DNA of 30,709 nt from Gemmatimonadota bacterium (GTDB lineage Bacteria > Gemmatimonadota > Gemmatimonadetes > Gemmatimonadales > GWC2-71-9): positions 1 through 30,709 of the forward strand of contig QHUE01000007.1 of assembly GCA_003221825.1 (NCBI GenBank), written 5' to 3'. Made by a program: the position numbers and the translations under genes. Below the pieces are notes generated by a model, which saw only the letters and a program-made list of their open reading frames with translations, was not told the DNA's origin and searched no databases. Of the stretch, positions 7,851 to 15,175 are shown in pieces (position 1 is the stretch's first letter; every line of letters starts with the position of its first letter).

Positions 7851-9232
7851 TGTCCGGGTTGGTAGATCCAGAAGGGCCGGCCCAGCCGCCGGCCCGTGGC
7901 TTCCGCCTGCTCGCGCGTGGCGTACGGACCGAGCACCACGCGATAGCCGTCATCGGGGTGTTGCGGTGGCAGCACGCGAGCGGCCAGCCCGGCGCGCGTC
8001 AAGTCGTCGGCGAGATGCCCCGACCATTCGGGGTTCTGCGACGTGGACACCTGGACGTAGAGTGGGCCTTCCGCGCCGGTGCCCGCGCTGTCGGACGCGG
8101 CCGCGCTCACCGCACTCGCTGGCACGCCGCGGGGCAGCCACGACGTCAGGACCCAGATATCGGCGGCGCCGTTGGTGACTCTCCCGACTTCAGTCAGCGA
8201 ATCGGGGCGCGCCGAGAGGACATCCTTGCCGCGCCGATAGATCAGCATCCCATCGGGGGACATCGACGGCAGGTCGGCCTGCCACGCGGTCGGGACGGTG
8301 CCGGTATGGCGCTTGATCGGCAGATCGACGATCCACGCGGAGTCGCCGACCGCGGGACGCGCGAGCAGCCACCGCCCGAGCGGATCCATGCGGAGCGCGG
8401 CGACCGATCCGGGAAGCGCGACGCCGTCCAGCTCCTTGCGCTCGTAGCGATCGACGACGGCGAGTCCCGGCACGTTGCGGCGTGCGACGTAGATGCGATG
8501 ACCGGATGGCGAGAACGCGAGGGCGCGCGGCGCATCGGCGAGTTTCACGAACGCGGGGTCGCGGCGTCCGAGCGGATCGTAGAACGTCACGCCGGAATCA
8601 CTGGCGACGGCGACGAGATCGCCCCAGCGCGTCGCTGCAACGTCACCGCCCGCCGCGATGGGCCGTACGGTGGGCGGCTGATCCGCCGCGGCGACGAGCA
8701 GGCGATCCTGCGGAATCACGCCGACCAGATGCTGATCGGTCGCACCAAACAGATCGCGCGGCAGCGCCGTGAGCGCCTGTGGCCAGGCGAAGCGGGTTCT
8801 GCGCGACAGCGAGATGACGCGGCGCGACGAATCCACGGCGTAGAGCGTGCCATCCGGGCCCAGAGCGGCCTGCTTGATCGTCCTGCCGACGGTGTCGACT
8901 CGGCCGCTGCCGAGGTCGAGCGCGAGCAGCTCGTGCTTGGCGGTCGTCACGAAGAGGAACTCGGATTCGGGATCGAGTCCGACCACGCGTTCGACCGGGG
9001 GCAGGCGGCCCTTGAGCACGCCCTCGACCACTGTGAGCCGCGGCAGCCGGTAGAGCTGCGGAGTCCCGCCTTTGCCGGGCAGCCGGATCGCGACGCCGGG
9101 CGAGCGGGCAAGAATCTGGAGCTGGCTAACTCGTTGTGGCGTTTGTTGTTGTGACGATCCAGCCGCCGGCGCTTTGGGTCCACAACCCCAGAGCGTGAGT
9201 GACGCGAACAGAAGGACGCGGGAGATACGCAA
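7847..9232 (-). CDS. Lipoprotein with beta-propeller-like repeats and C-terminal SPOR domain
   Basis: About 461 residues from TTG 9232. The reading frame is open up to TTG 9277, but those extra codons would run through the terminator hairpin. TTG 9232 gives a clean lipoprotein signal (LRISRVLLFASLTLWGC) with the lipobox LWGC. The middle (about 60-340) has WD40/NHL-like strands such as GPDGTLYAVDSS and FSPSGHRIYVARR, suggesting a propeller. The C-terminus is a SPOR region (YVQVSTSQNPEWSGHL to GYRVVLGPYATREQAE). It probably sits in the outer membrane or periplasm and binds septal peptidoglycan. It ends with a GTGA overlap onto the next SPOR gene. The Shine-Dalgarno-like GGCGAGG lies in the 3' arm of the hairpin. 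Confidence 0.72.
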   Translation of the reverse strand: MRISRVLLFASLTLWGCGPKAPAAGSSQQQTPQRVSQLQILARSPGVAIRLPGKGGTPQLYRLPRLTVVEGVLKGRLPPVERVVGLDPESEFLFVTTAKHELLALDLGSGRVDTVGRTIKQAALGPDGTLYAVDSSRRVISLSRRTRFAWPQALTALPRDLFGATDQHLVGVIPQDRLLVAAADQPPTVRPIAAGGDVAATRWGDLVAVASDSGVTFYDPLGRRDPAFVKLADAPRALAFSPSGHRIYVARRNVPGLAVVDRYERKELDGVALPGSVAALRMDPLGRWLLARPAVGDSAWIVDLPIKRHTGTVPTAWQADLPSMSPDGMLIYRRGKDVLSARPDSLTEVGRVTNGAADIWVLTSWLPRGVPASAVSAAASDSAGTGAEGPLYVQVSTSQNPEWSGHLADDLTRAGLAARVLPPQHPDDGYRVVLGPYATREQAEATGRRLGRPFWIYQPGQ

Positions 9233-9273
9233 AATGGCCTCGCCGGACAAAATAGACAACCGGCGAGGCCATT
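9233..9273 (-). terminator. Strong hairpin, probable intrinsic terminator/attenuator
   Basis: A perfect 14-bp inverted repeat: arms 9233-9246 and 9260-9273 with a 13-nt A/T-rich loop. On the minus strand the 3' arm ends in ATT and continues TTG, giving a short TTTT run (9234-9231). It begins 23 nt after the stop of the barrel-protein gene. It lies directly against the TTG start of the next lipoprotein and contains its likely ribosome-binding region, so it may both reduce read-through and mask translation start. The U run is short, so termination efficiency is uncertain. Confidence 0.72.
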
Positions 9274-9296
9274 GCAACTGTTTTAGCGAAGCGGAG

Positions 9297-12200
9297 TTAG
9301 AACGTCGGACCTAAACTGATGGTCCAATACGGGTGCTTCAGCGGCCGGTCGAGCGGCTTGGTGTAGTCGAGCCGCATGATCAGCAGGCCAAAGACATTGG
9401 CGCGGATCGAGCCACCCCAGCTCCGCAGCGGCGCGCGCACCAGCATCGGATTCTCGCCGGCGGAGCGTTGCCATTTGACGGTGCTCGAATCGTCCCACGC
9501 CAACCCGATGTCGAAGAAGATTGCGCCTTCGATGGGCGGGAAGCCCAGTGGCAAGAAGCCCAGTACCAGGCTGCGCGTCAGGGGGAAGCGCAGCTCGACA
9601 TTGGCGAGGGCGATCTTCGATCCGATCATCTGATCGAGCTCGGCGCACCCGGTTTGCGAATTCGTTTGGGGATTCGCGACGCACTCGTGGTTCCGGAAGG
9701 AGCCGGCGGTGTAGCCGCGAATCAGCTCGGGATTGCCGAGGAAGACCGGAAAGCGATCGGCATCGCGTCCGAACCGTCCGAACATCAGGCCGCGCACGGC
9801 GATGGTGAACGGCCGGAAAAAGATGTAGCGCCGGTAATCGACCAGCCCGGCGGTGAATTGCCAGCTGCCGAAAGCCGGCGCGATCGAGAAGCGCGAGCGC
9901 GACCCCGCGAACGGGCCGACGTAACCGAACAGGGTGTTGTCGTGTACGTGCGCGATCGACGGTTGCACGAACGTCGCGGACGGACCGCCACCCTGGACGA
10001 GCTGCTGATCGACGAACTTTCTCGTCTTGGCGTTGTACGACTTCTCCAGCGCCAGTGTGGCCTCGGCGACATTGATCGCGTGCACGCCCAGCTCGATGCG
10101 GTTGAAGCGGCTGAACGGATACGATGATTCGGCAAACAAGTCTCGGATGACGAAGCGACGAATACGCGTAGAGTAGACGTCGAGGCTGTCACCCGGGCGT
10201 TGCGGATCTTCGATCCGCGTCTGGTCGCTGCCGCCATAGAAATAGAGCGGATCCTGCGAAAACCCGCCGGCCCAATTCAGGCGATGGGTCTGATTGACGT
10301 ACAACCCGAGGAATTGCGCCTCGCCGATACGGCCGTTGATCGAGCCCGCGAGCACGAGGGAGTGGTTGCCGAGGATATCGGACAGCGCGATCGCGGTCCC
10401 GCCAAAGACCCCGCGGCCGAAGTTGTCCCGCGCGTAACCCACCGTCGGACGGACCACGTAGTCCGCCGTGAACCGCACCTTGTACGGTTTGAACGTGAAC
10501 TCGTTCGTGTCCGGCAACGCGAGCGTCGCGGAGTCGAGGAGCGCCCGCACGGTCACCGCCGGCCGTGCCGAAGTAGACTCGGCGGGCTGCGGCTGTGCCG
10601 ACGGACGGAATCCCATCGCCGAGCGATAAATCGACGCCGGCGCGGAGACGTTGGGCAGCGTCGCCGCGGAACCGGTCCCGCCGAGCGCGTTGGTCGTGGG
10701 GACCGCTGCCACAAACAGCGGGGCCTTGAGGAGCGTGTCCCGTTGCTCGGACTCGAGCAGGGTCACGACCGGTTGTGTCGCGGGTCCATGGTAAGGGGCG
10801 CGGCGCAGCGAGCGCGGATTCTCCACCGAGTACACGCTGTACTGGCCGTCTTCGTAATAGACGAATGCCATGCGGTCGGCCTGCTGCGCCCACGTCAGCA
10901 CCGGGGAGAGCGGCGTGATGCCCTGGACGCCGGTGAACATGTTCGTGAGCTGATAGATCTGGCCGTCGGCCAGGTCGTACAGGAAGACGTTGTTGATGCC
11001 GGTGCGGTCGGACACGAACGCCAGGGATCGGCCGTCGGGCGCCCACACCGGATTGATGTTCCGGCCGGTGTCCATGTTCCCGAGCAGCTCGATGGCGCCG
11101 CTGTCGAGGTGGAACAGCGCCACGCGCAGATTCCCGAAGCGCAGCAGCTCGAAATCAGTCTCGCCGCCGCGATCGGTGACGAACGCGATCGTCGTGCCGT
11201 CGGGCGACCACGCCGGATGCAGATCGGCGAACTTGTCGTTGGTCAAGCGGCGCAGGCCGGTGCCGTCCCGATTGATGGTGAAGAGATCGGTGAAGCCGTT
11301 GCTGAAGCCGGTGAAGACAAGCTGCTGCCCGTCGGGCGACCATTGCGGGGTCTGCAACCCGCTCAACCCGACGTGGATGCGCCGTTCTTCGCGGCCGCGT
11401 TGCACGTCGAGAATCACGAGATCGTCGCGGTCCTTGCGCTTGGCGGCGATCGCGAAGTAGCGACCGTCGGGCGAAAACGCGCCGGCCGAGTTGATGAAGC
11501 GCAGGCTCTCGTAGTTGTTGTTTTGCGTCGATTTCACGAGCCGCCGCTTGACGCGGCCCGTCTCGCCGTCTGCCAGCCAGAGATCGACGAAGAAGCCGCC
11601 CTCATCGCCGAAGAACGCGAGATCCTTGCCGTCGGGGGAGAGTGCCGGTGCGAGGAAAATGCGTCCATGCGAGTGCCGCTGCGTGAGCGTCGGCTGCGCG
11701 ATGCGGCGCGCCCGATAATGGTCGCCCAGCTGCGGGAGGAACGTCGTCTGAATCGCGTCGCGCCAGTCGTTCGACAGATCCTCGAGCGAGCGGCCCAGGG
11801 CGCGCTTGAAGGCGGCGTCGAGCCCCGACGTGGCGGAGCTCTGCAGAATCTCGCCGATCACCTCGTCTCCCCACTTCTCGCCGATGTACGCCCACAGCGC
11901 GTGCCCGTAGCGGTAGGGGAAGATGTACGGATCGGTGGTCATCTCTTCGATCGTGGGGAGGTGCCCCTCGAGCGCCGCGTCGCGCAGCCACATCGCCGTC
12001 TCGGGATTGATCGGGCCGAGCGACAGATACTCCGCCATCCCTTCCATGAACCAGAGCGGCGGATTGACGGCCACGAGCGTCTGCACGCCGGCGCCGGGTC
12101 GGCCGCGGCTGTAGATGTCGTACTGGAACTGGTGCACCATTTCGTGCTGCAACACGTGCTCGAACTCGGCGTACGAGCCGGTGAAGGGCAGGACTGCGCG

Positions 12201-12551
12201 GTGCTTGAAGAACTCCGTGACGCCGCCGAGTCCCTCGCCCGATGCGTCGACGACGTTCGTCTGCTGGAAGTCGGACTGCGAGGCGTACAGGATGATCGGC
12301 TTGCGGGACTGGAACTGATGGTGCAGGATGCGCGACAGGCGGGCGTAGGCCCGTTCGGCCATCCGCGCCGCGTCCAGCGCGCCGCCGCGCTCGTCCGGAT
12401 AGTAGTAGATGTCGAAGTGTTCGGTCTGAATCGATTGAAAATTGAAGCTGCGGTACTGCACTTTGTTCTGACCGAAGTATTGCGCAGCCGCCGGCGTGGC
12501 CAGGATCCCGAATCCCAGGACGACAATCAGACGAGTCATCGCACGTCGCAT
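9297..12551 (-). CDS. Outer-membrane protein: gluzincin-type protease domain, TolB-like propeller and Omp85/BamA-like barrel
   Basis: 1084 residues. A signal peptide (MTRLIVVLGFGILATPAAA) is followed by a peptidase MA-like domain with HEMVHQFQ (HExxH at 136-140) and WFMEGMAEYLSLG (glutamate ligand near 171-175). Next is a PD40/TolB-type propeller (about 290-600) with repeated SPDG-type turns, for example LSPDGKDLAFF and WSPDGTTIAFVTD. The C-terminal half (about 690-1084) is a barrel with Omp85-like strands, NPELIRGYTAGSF, ANVELRFPL, and a final ISLGPTF ending in the Phe typical of outer-membrane barrels. It may cleave or secrete proteins at the cell surface; that is inferred. ATG 12551 is taken as start; ATG 12539 is equally possible. 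It begins 6 nt after the rsfS stop and is followed by the terminator. Confidence 0.85.
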   Translation of the reverse strand: MRRAMTRLIVVLGFGILATPAAAQYFGQNKVQYRSFNFQSIQTEHFDIYYYPDERGGALDAARMAERAYARLSRILHHQFQSRKPIILYASQSDFQQTNVVDASGEGLGGVTEFFKHRAVLPFTGSYAEFEHVLQHEMVHQFQYDIYSRGRPGAGVQTLVAVNPPLWFMEGMAEYLSLGPINPETAMWLRDAALEGHLPTIEEMTTDPYIFPYRYGHALWAYIGEKWGDEVIGEILQSSATSGLDAAFKRALGRSLEDLSNDWRDAIQTTFLPQLGDHYRARRIAQPTLTQRHSHGRIFLAPALSPDGKDLAFFGDEGGFFVDLWLADGETGRVKRRLVKSTQNNNYESLRFINSAGAFSPDGRYFAIAAKRKDRDDLVILDVQRGREERRIHVGLSGLQTPQWSPDGQQLVFTGFSNGFTDLFTINRDGTGLRRLTNDKFADLHPAWSPDGTTIAFVTDRGGETDFELLRFGNLRVALFHLDSGAIELLGNMDTGRNINPVWAPDGRSLAFVSDRTGINNVFLYDLADGQIYQLTNMFTGVQGITPLSPVLTWAQQADRMAFVYYEDGQYSVYSVENPRSLRRAPYHGPATQPVVTLLESEQRDTLLKAPLFVAAVPTTNALGGTGSAATLPNVSAPASIYRSAMGFRPSAQPQPAESTSARPAVTVRALLDSATLALPDTNEFTFKPYKVRFTADYVVRPTVGYARDNFGRGVFGGTAIALSDILGNHSLVLAGSINGRIGEAQFLGLYVNQTHRLNWAGGFSQDPLYFYGGSDQTRIEDPQRPGDSLDVYSTRIRRFVIRDLFAESSYPFSRFNRIELGVHAINVAEATLALEKSYNAKTRKFVDQQLVQGGGPSATFVQPSIAHVHDNTLFGYVGPFAGSRSRFSIAPAFGSWQFTAGLVDYRRYIFFRPFTIAVRGLMFGRFGRDADRFPVFLGNPELIRGYTAGSFRNHECVANPQTNSQTGCAELDQMIGSKIALANVELRFPLTRSLVLGFLPLGFPPIEGAIFFDIGLAWDDSSTVKWQRSAGENPMLVRAPLRSWGGSIRANVFGLLIMRLDYTKPLDRPLKHPYWTISLGPTF

Positions 12552-12557
12552 ACCTGC

Positions 12558-12902
12558 CTAGCCTTTCGCCCCGGCGTCAACCACTGGCGCATCACCCCAC
12601 AACCGCTCGAGCTGGTAAAACTCACGCAGCTCCGGATGGAAGACGTGCACGACGAAGTCCACATAGTCGAGCAGCACCCAGCGCCCCTGCGCCAGCCCTT
12701 CCACATGATGCGGCTTCAGACCCTTGGGCGCGAGCGCGGTGACGAGGTGGTCCGCCATTCCCCGCACGTGCGCGTTCGACGTTCCGGAGACGATCACGAA
12801 GTAGTCGGTCGCCCCGCTCAAGCCGCGTAGATCCAATACTACTGGATCGACCGCCTTCCGGTCCACTAACACGTCCACAACTTGTGCGAGCTCAGTCTTC
12901 AT
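12558..12902 (-). CDS. rsfS: Ribosome silencing factor RsfS
   Basis: 114 residues from ATG 12902 (MKTELAQVVDVLVDRKA). RsfS binds uL14 on the 50S subunit and blocks subunit joining during starvation. The family hallmarks are present: VVLDLRGLSGATDYFVIVSG, then NAHVRGMADHL and GRWVLLDYVDFVVHVFHPELREFYQLERLWGD (given here in parts of the conserved core). The ATG overlaps the TGA of the upstream degV-like fragment as ATGA. GTG 12917 in frame is an alternative start. Its place after rplI groups ribosome functions in one operon. Confidence 0.93.
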   Translation of the reverse strand: MKTELAQVVDVLVDRKAVDPVVLDLRGLSGATDYFVIVSGTSNAHVRGMADHLVTALAPKGLKPHHVEGLAQGRWVLLDYVDFVVHVFHPELREFYQLERLWGDAPVVDAGAKG

Positions 12903-13067
12903 TCTGATAGAACACACCCCACGCGCAACGCCTGCGGCGGAGGCTGGGACGTCCCGGCATCGAGGCCCGCCCGCAGCTTGCGGAAGAACTCATCGGACGT
13001 CAGCTCCAGACGGTCGCGGTAGGAGCGGTCGTCCACGATGAGCTGACGTACCCGATCGCGACGATCG
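12899..13067 (-). pseudogene. DegV-family fragment (EDD fold), 5' and 3' truncated
   Basis: A short open frame between rplI and rsfS is missing an ATG but is open from just after the rplI stop to TGA 12899-12901. It encodes QLIVDDRSYRDRLELTSDEF, FRKLRAGLDAG and TSQPPPQAL. This matches the conserved stretch of DegV fatty-acid-binding proteins, in which a strand with xxYRDxxxL(S/T)xxEFxxxL is followed by TSQPxP. The N-terminal DSTADLP strand and the whole remainder of DegV are absent. The frame ends in an ATGA overlap with rsfS, and its only plausible start is GTG about 10 codons in. It is either a decayed gene or a retained mini-ORF coupling rplI to rsfS. Confidence 0.55.
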
Positions 13068-13511
13068 CTACTCCTTCACCACCGTGACCCGCACCTCGGG
13101 CCGCACCTCGGGATGGATCTTGATCCCGACGTTGAATTCGCCGAGCTCGCGAATCGGCTCATGCAGGTCGATCTTGCGCTTGTCGACGTGGATGCCCAGC
13201 TCCTCGAGCTTGCGCTGAATGTCGCTCGCGGTGACCGAGCCGTAGAGCTTCTCCTCCTCGCCGACTTTGACCGCAAACGTCAGGCGCACGTCCGTGAGCC
13301 GCGTGGCTTCGGTTTCGGCCGCGGACTTTTCGGCGGCGCGCTGTTTCGCCAGGCGCTCGCCTTCGTAGGCGATCTTCTTCTTGTTGGCGTCGGTCGCCGG
13401 ATAGGCGAGCCCCTTGGGCAGCAGGTAGTTCCGGGCGTAGCCGTCCTTCACCTTCACGACTTCGCCGACTTTGCCCAGATGCTGCACGTCTTCCCGCAGA
13501 ATGATTTCCAC
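13068..13511 (-). CDS. rplI: 50S ribosomal protein L9 (bL9)
   Basis: 147 residues from GTG 13511. The start MEIILREDVQHLGKVGEVV, the GYARNYLLPKGLAYPAT signature and the long connecting helix (residues about 45-75) are all typical of bL9. The C-terminal domain has the KLYGSVTASDI segment. An in-frame ATG at 13550 would add 13 residues that are not family-like. It follows the DUF2232 gene by about 10 nt in the rpsF operon. Confidence 0.96.
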   Translation of the reverse strand: MEIILREDVQHLGKVGEVVKVKDGYARNYLLPKGLAYPATDANKKKIAYEGERLAKQRAAEKSAAETEATRLTDVRLTFAVKVGEEEKLYGSVTASDIQRKLEELGIHVDKRKIDLHEPIRELGEFNVGIKIHPEVRPEVRVTVVKE

Positions 13512-13521
13512 GCTCGAATCC

Positions 13522-14472
13522 TCAGGTTGTGTTGGACCGCTGCCGCTCACGTGCTTTCGCCAGACGGCGGCGGTACTGGTACCAGGTATCCGTGATGCCG
13601 AGCGTGCACAGCCCTGGAAGCACGAACACCAGTGGCACGGCCAGCGCGGCCGCCGCCGCCGCGACGACCACGAGCGCGAGCGCCGATACGCCGAACGCCT
13701 CGGCGAACGTCGCGACGATCGCGGCGCCGCGCAGCACGTACAGCGTGCCCGCCACGAGGCCCAGGTTGGTGCCCGCGACGTGCAGGACGCTCGACACCGG
13801 CAGAATCAGCACGCCCAGCCAGGCGACGATGCCCCAGACCCAGCCGTCGCCCATGTTGAAGTCCTTGAACCGCACGCGCGGTGCGCTCTCGCCCAACGCC
13901 GCTGATCCGATGCGCCGTTGCAGCTGCCACGCGAGCGCGAGTCCCGCGAGCGTCTGCAGCGCGAGCATGCCGGGCCACGTGAGGCTCATGAAGCGCACCA
14001 TCGGCTCATAGATCGGGAATGCGTCGGGCGCGACTTCCACGATCGCCCGCATCGTGAGGCTCGCCTGGCGCGTCGCTTCCCATCCGAGCGCGCCCCAGGC
14101 ATCTGATCCCCACAGCGCCTGAATCAGCAGCGCGGCGGCGAGGCCCGCCGCCAGGGTCGACCGGAACGCCTGGCGCAGGACCGTATCGGGTCTGAGCAGC
14201 ACGAACGACACGAACGCCGCGCTGGCGAGGACGATGTAGGCGCTCGTTGCGGCGGCGAGCCGGCTGCCGCTTCCCGCCGTCACCACCAGGCGCGCGAGAC
14301 TGACGGCGCCGATCAGCGCGGCGATCGGTTGCGACCAGCCGCGACGGTCACCGCTCGCGGGCGCGATGATCAGCAGCGCCGCGCACGGCAGCCCAACCAG
14401 GCTGGGATGCGCCCAGAGCAGGAACGCCAGCAGCGCCAGGACCAGGCGCCACCACGGCTCTTTGGTAGTTAT
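13522..14472 (-). CDS. DUF2232/YybS-like multi-pass membrane protein
   Basis: About 316 residues, strongly hydrophobic, with roughly eight membrane segments, for example RLVLALLAFLLWAHPSLVGL, YIVLASAAFVSFVLL, WVWGIVAWLGVLILPVSSVL and AALAVPLVFVLPGLCTLG. Family and position (between rpsR and rplI) match the YybS/DUF2232 proteins found in this operon in several phyla; the function is unknown. No ATG, GTG or TTG lies near the expected N-terminus. ATA at 14472-14470 would overlap the rpsR stop as ATAA and is placed exactly where an ATGA junction would be. The open frame continues upstream inside rpsR to 14559. The start is therefore uncertain. Confidence 0.7.
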   Translation of the reverse strand: MTTKEPWWRLVLALLAFLLWAHPSLVGLPCAALLIIAPASGDRRGWSQPIAALIGAVSLARLVVTAGSGSRLAAATSAYIVLASAAFVSFVLLRPDTVLRQAFRSTLAAGLAAALLIQALWGSDAWGALGWEATRQASLTMRAIVEVAPDAFPIYEPMVRFMSLTWPGMLALQTLAGLALAWQLQRRIGSAALGESAPRVRFKDFNMGDGWVWGIVAWLGVLILPVSSVLHVAGTNLGLVAGTLYVLRGAAIVATFAEAFGVSALALVVVAAAAAALAVPLVFVLPGLCTLGITDTWYQYRRRLAKARERQRSNTT

Positions 14473-14690
14473 GCGGTGTGACCCTTGATGTAAGGAAGCA
14501 GCGCCAGCTGCCGTGCGCGCTTGATCGCGGTCGCGAGCTGCCGCTGGTGGCGCGCGCACATGCCCGACAGCCGGCTGGGCAGAATTTTGCCGCGCTCGGT
14601 CAGGAAGCGGCTCAACGTCCGGTCATCCTTATAGTCGAGCACGCGCGCGCCGGACTCGCACACGGGACAGGTCTTGGCGGGACGTCTCAC
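14469..14690 (-). CDS. rpsR: 30S ribosomal protein S18 (bS18), zinc-ribbon type
   Basis: 73 residues from GTG 14690 with a GGAGGA ribosome-binding site ending 3 nt upstream. Core motifs are LDYKDDRTLSRFLTERGKI and RLSGMCARHQRQLATAIKRA. The CPVC pair near residue 8 and CARH near residue 45 form a plausible C2CH zinc site, the C+ form of S18. It overlaps the rpsF stop as GTGA. Ssb, which often lies between rpsF and rpsR, is absent here. Confidence 0.96.
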   Translation of the reverse strand: MRRPAKTCPVCESGARVLDYKDDRTLSRFLTERGKILPSRLSGMCARHQRQLATAIKRARQLALLPYIKGHTA

Positions 14691-15049
14691 GCTTCCTCCT
14701 CTTCCAGCTCTTCTTCTTCAGGGGCGACGGCGGTGGCCACGACCGGCTTCGGCTGCTCGCGCGCGGCCTCGACACACATATACCGCAGCACGCCTTCGTC
14801 GAGTTTCACGGCGCGCTCGTACTCGGGCAGCAGCTCGCCCTCCGCCGAGAACTCGGCGACGACGTAGTAGGCCGTGTCTTTCTTCTTGATCTTGAACGCC
14901 AGCGTTCGCTTGCCCCAATGGGACACGTTCGTCAGCGTGCCTTTCCCATCCTTGGTCAGCAAGGCGTGAAAGCGGTTCAGTTTTTCCGTGATTGCCGGCT
15001 CTTCCAGGGCACTATCAAACATGTAGACCGTCTCGTAGCGACGATTCAT
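14687..15049 (-). CDS. rpsF: 30S ribosomal protein S6 (bS6)
   Basis: 120 residues from ATG 15049, with GGGAGGT 3-9 nt upstream. It opens with RRYETVYMFDSALEEPAI and has the strand WGKRTLAFKIKKKDTAYYVV. The C-terminal tail is acidic (PEEEELEEEEA), which is common for S6. It is the first gene of the rpsF-rpsR-DUF2232-rplI operon and binds S18 on the 30S platform. Confidence 0.96.
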   Translation of the reverse strand: MNRRYETVYMFDSALEEPAITEKLNRFHALLTKDGKGTLTNVSHWGKRTLAFKIKKKDTAYYVVAEFSAEGELLPEYERAVKLDEGVLRYMCVEAAREQPKPVVATAVAPEEEELEEEEA

Positions 15050-15076
15050 GCCACCTCCCTTTGGTCATGGGTGACC

Positions 15077-15096
15077 CGGTGCGGTGGAAGGCACCG
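15077..15096 (-). promoter_or_regulatory. Hairpin in the rpsF leader, candidate S6:S18 autoregulatory element
   Basis: Arms 15077-15082 and 15091-15096 form a 6-bp stem (CGGTGC/GCACCG) with an 8-nt loop in the rpsF mRNA leader, 28 nt before the start codon. Many bacterial rpsF leaders carry a small structured element with an exposed CCG bound by the S6:S18 complex, and CCG triplets are present here. The assignment is an inference from position. Confidence 0.35.
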
Positions 15097-15127
15097 AGTA
15101 GGGGATATGTGAGCGATAAAGGTAAAC

Positions 15128-15167
15128 GGCGTGTAAAGGCGTGGAAAGGCGTGAGCAGGCGTGGTAT
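15128..15167 (+). repeat. Four 10-bp direct repeats (GGCGTGNAAA-like)
   Basis: Units at 15128, 15138, 15148 and 15158 all begin GGCGTG and repeat every 10 bp, close to one DNA turn. They sit between the two divergent genes and run into the -10-like element of the plus-strand gene, so they may be a multi-site operator or an activator platform. Confidence 0.6.
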
Positions 15168-15170
15168 AGT
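15165..15170 (+). promoter_or_regulatory. -10-like element TATAGT, possible leaderless promoter
   Basis: TATAGT ends 5 nt before the ATG at 15176. TGGAAA at 15142-15147 lies 17 nt upstream in the -35 position (4 of 6 matches to TTGACA). Transcription would start at or within the first codon, and no Shine-Dalgarno is seen. Confidence 0.4.
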
Positions 15171-15175
15171 AGATC

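Noticed and set aside
10200..12830. An 876-codon plus-strand open frame over the barrel protein and rsfS
   Set aside because: It crosses two clearly real minus-strand genes and has Arg/Val-rich, domain-free sequence typical of antisense shadows in high-GC DNA.
13512..13550. ATG 13550 as rplI start
   Set aside because: L9 begins at the MEIILRED strand; the GTG at 13511 gives exactly this, and the extra 13 residues overlap the end of the DUF2232 gene.
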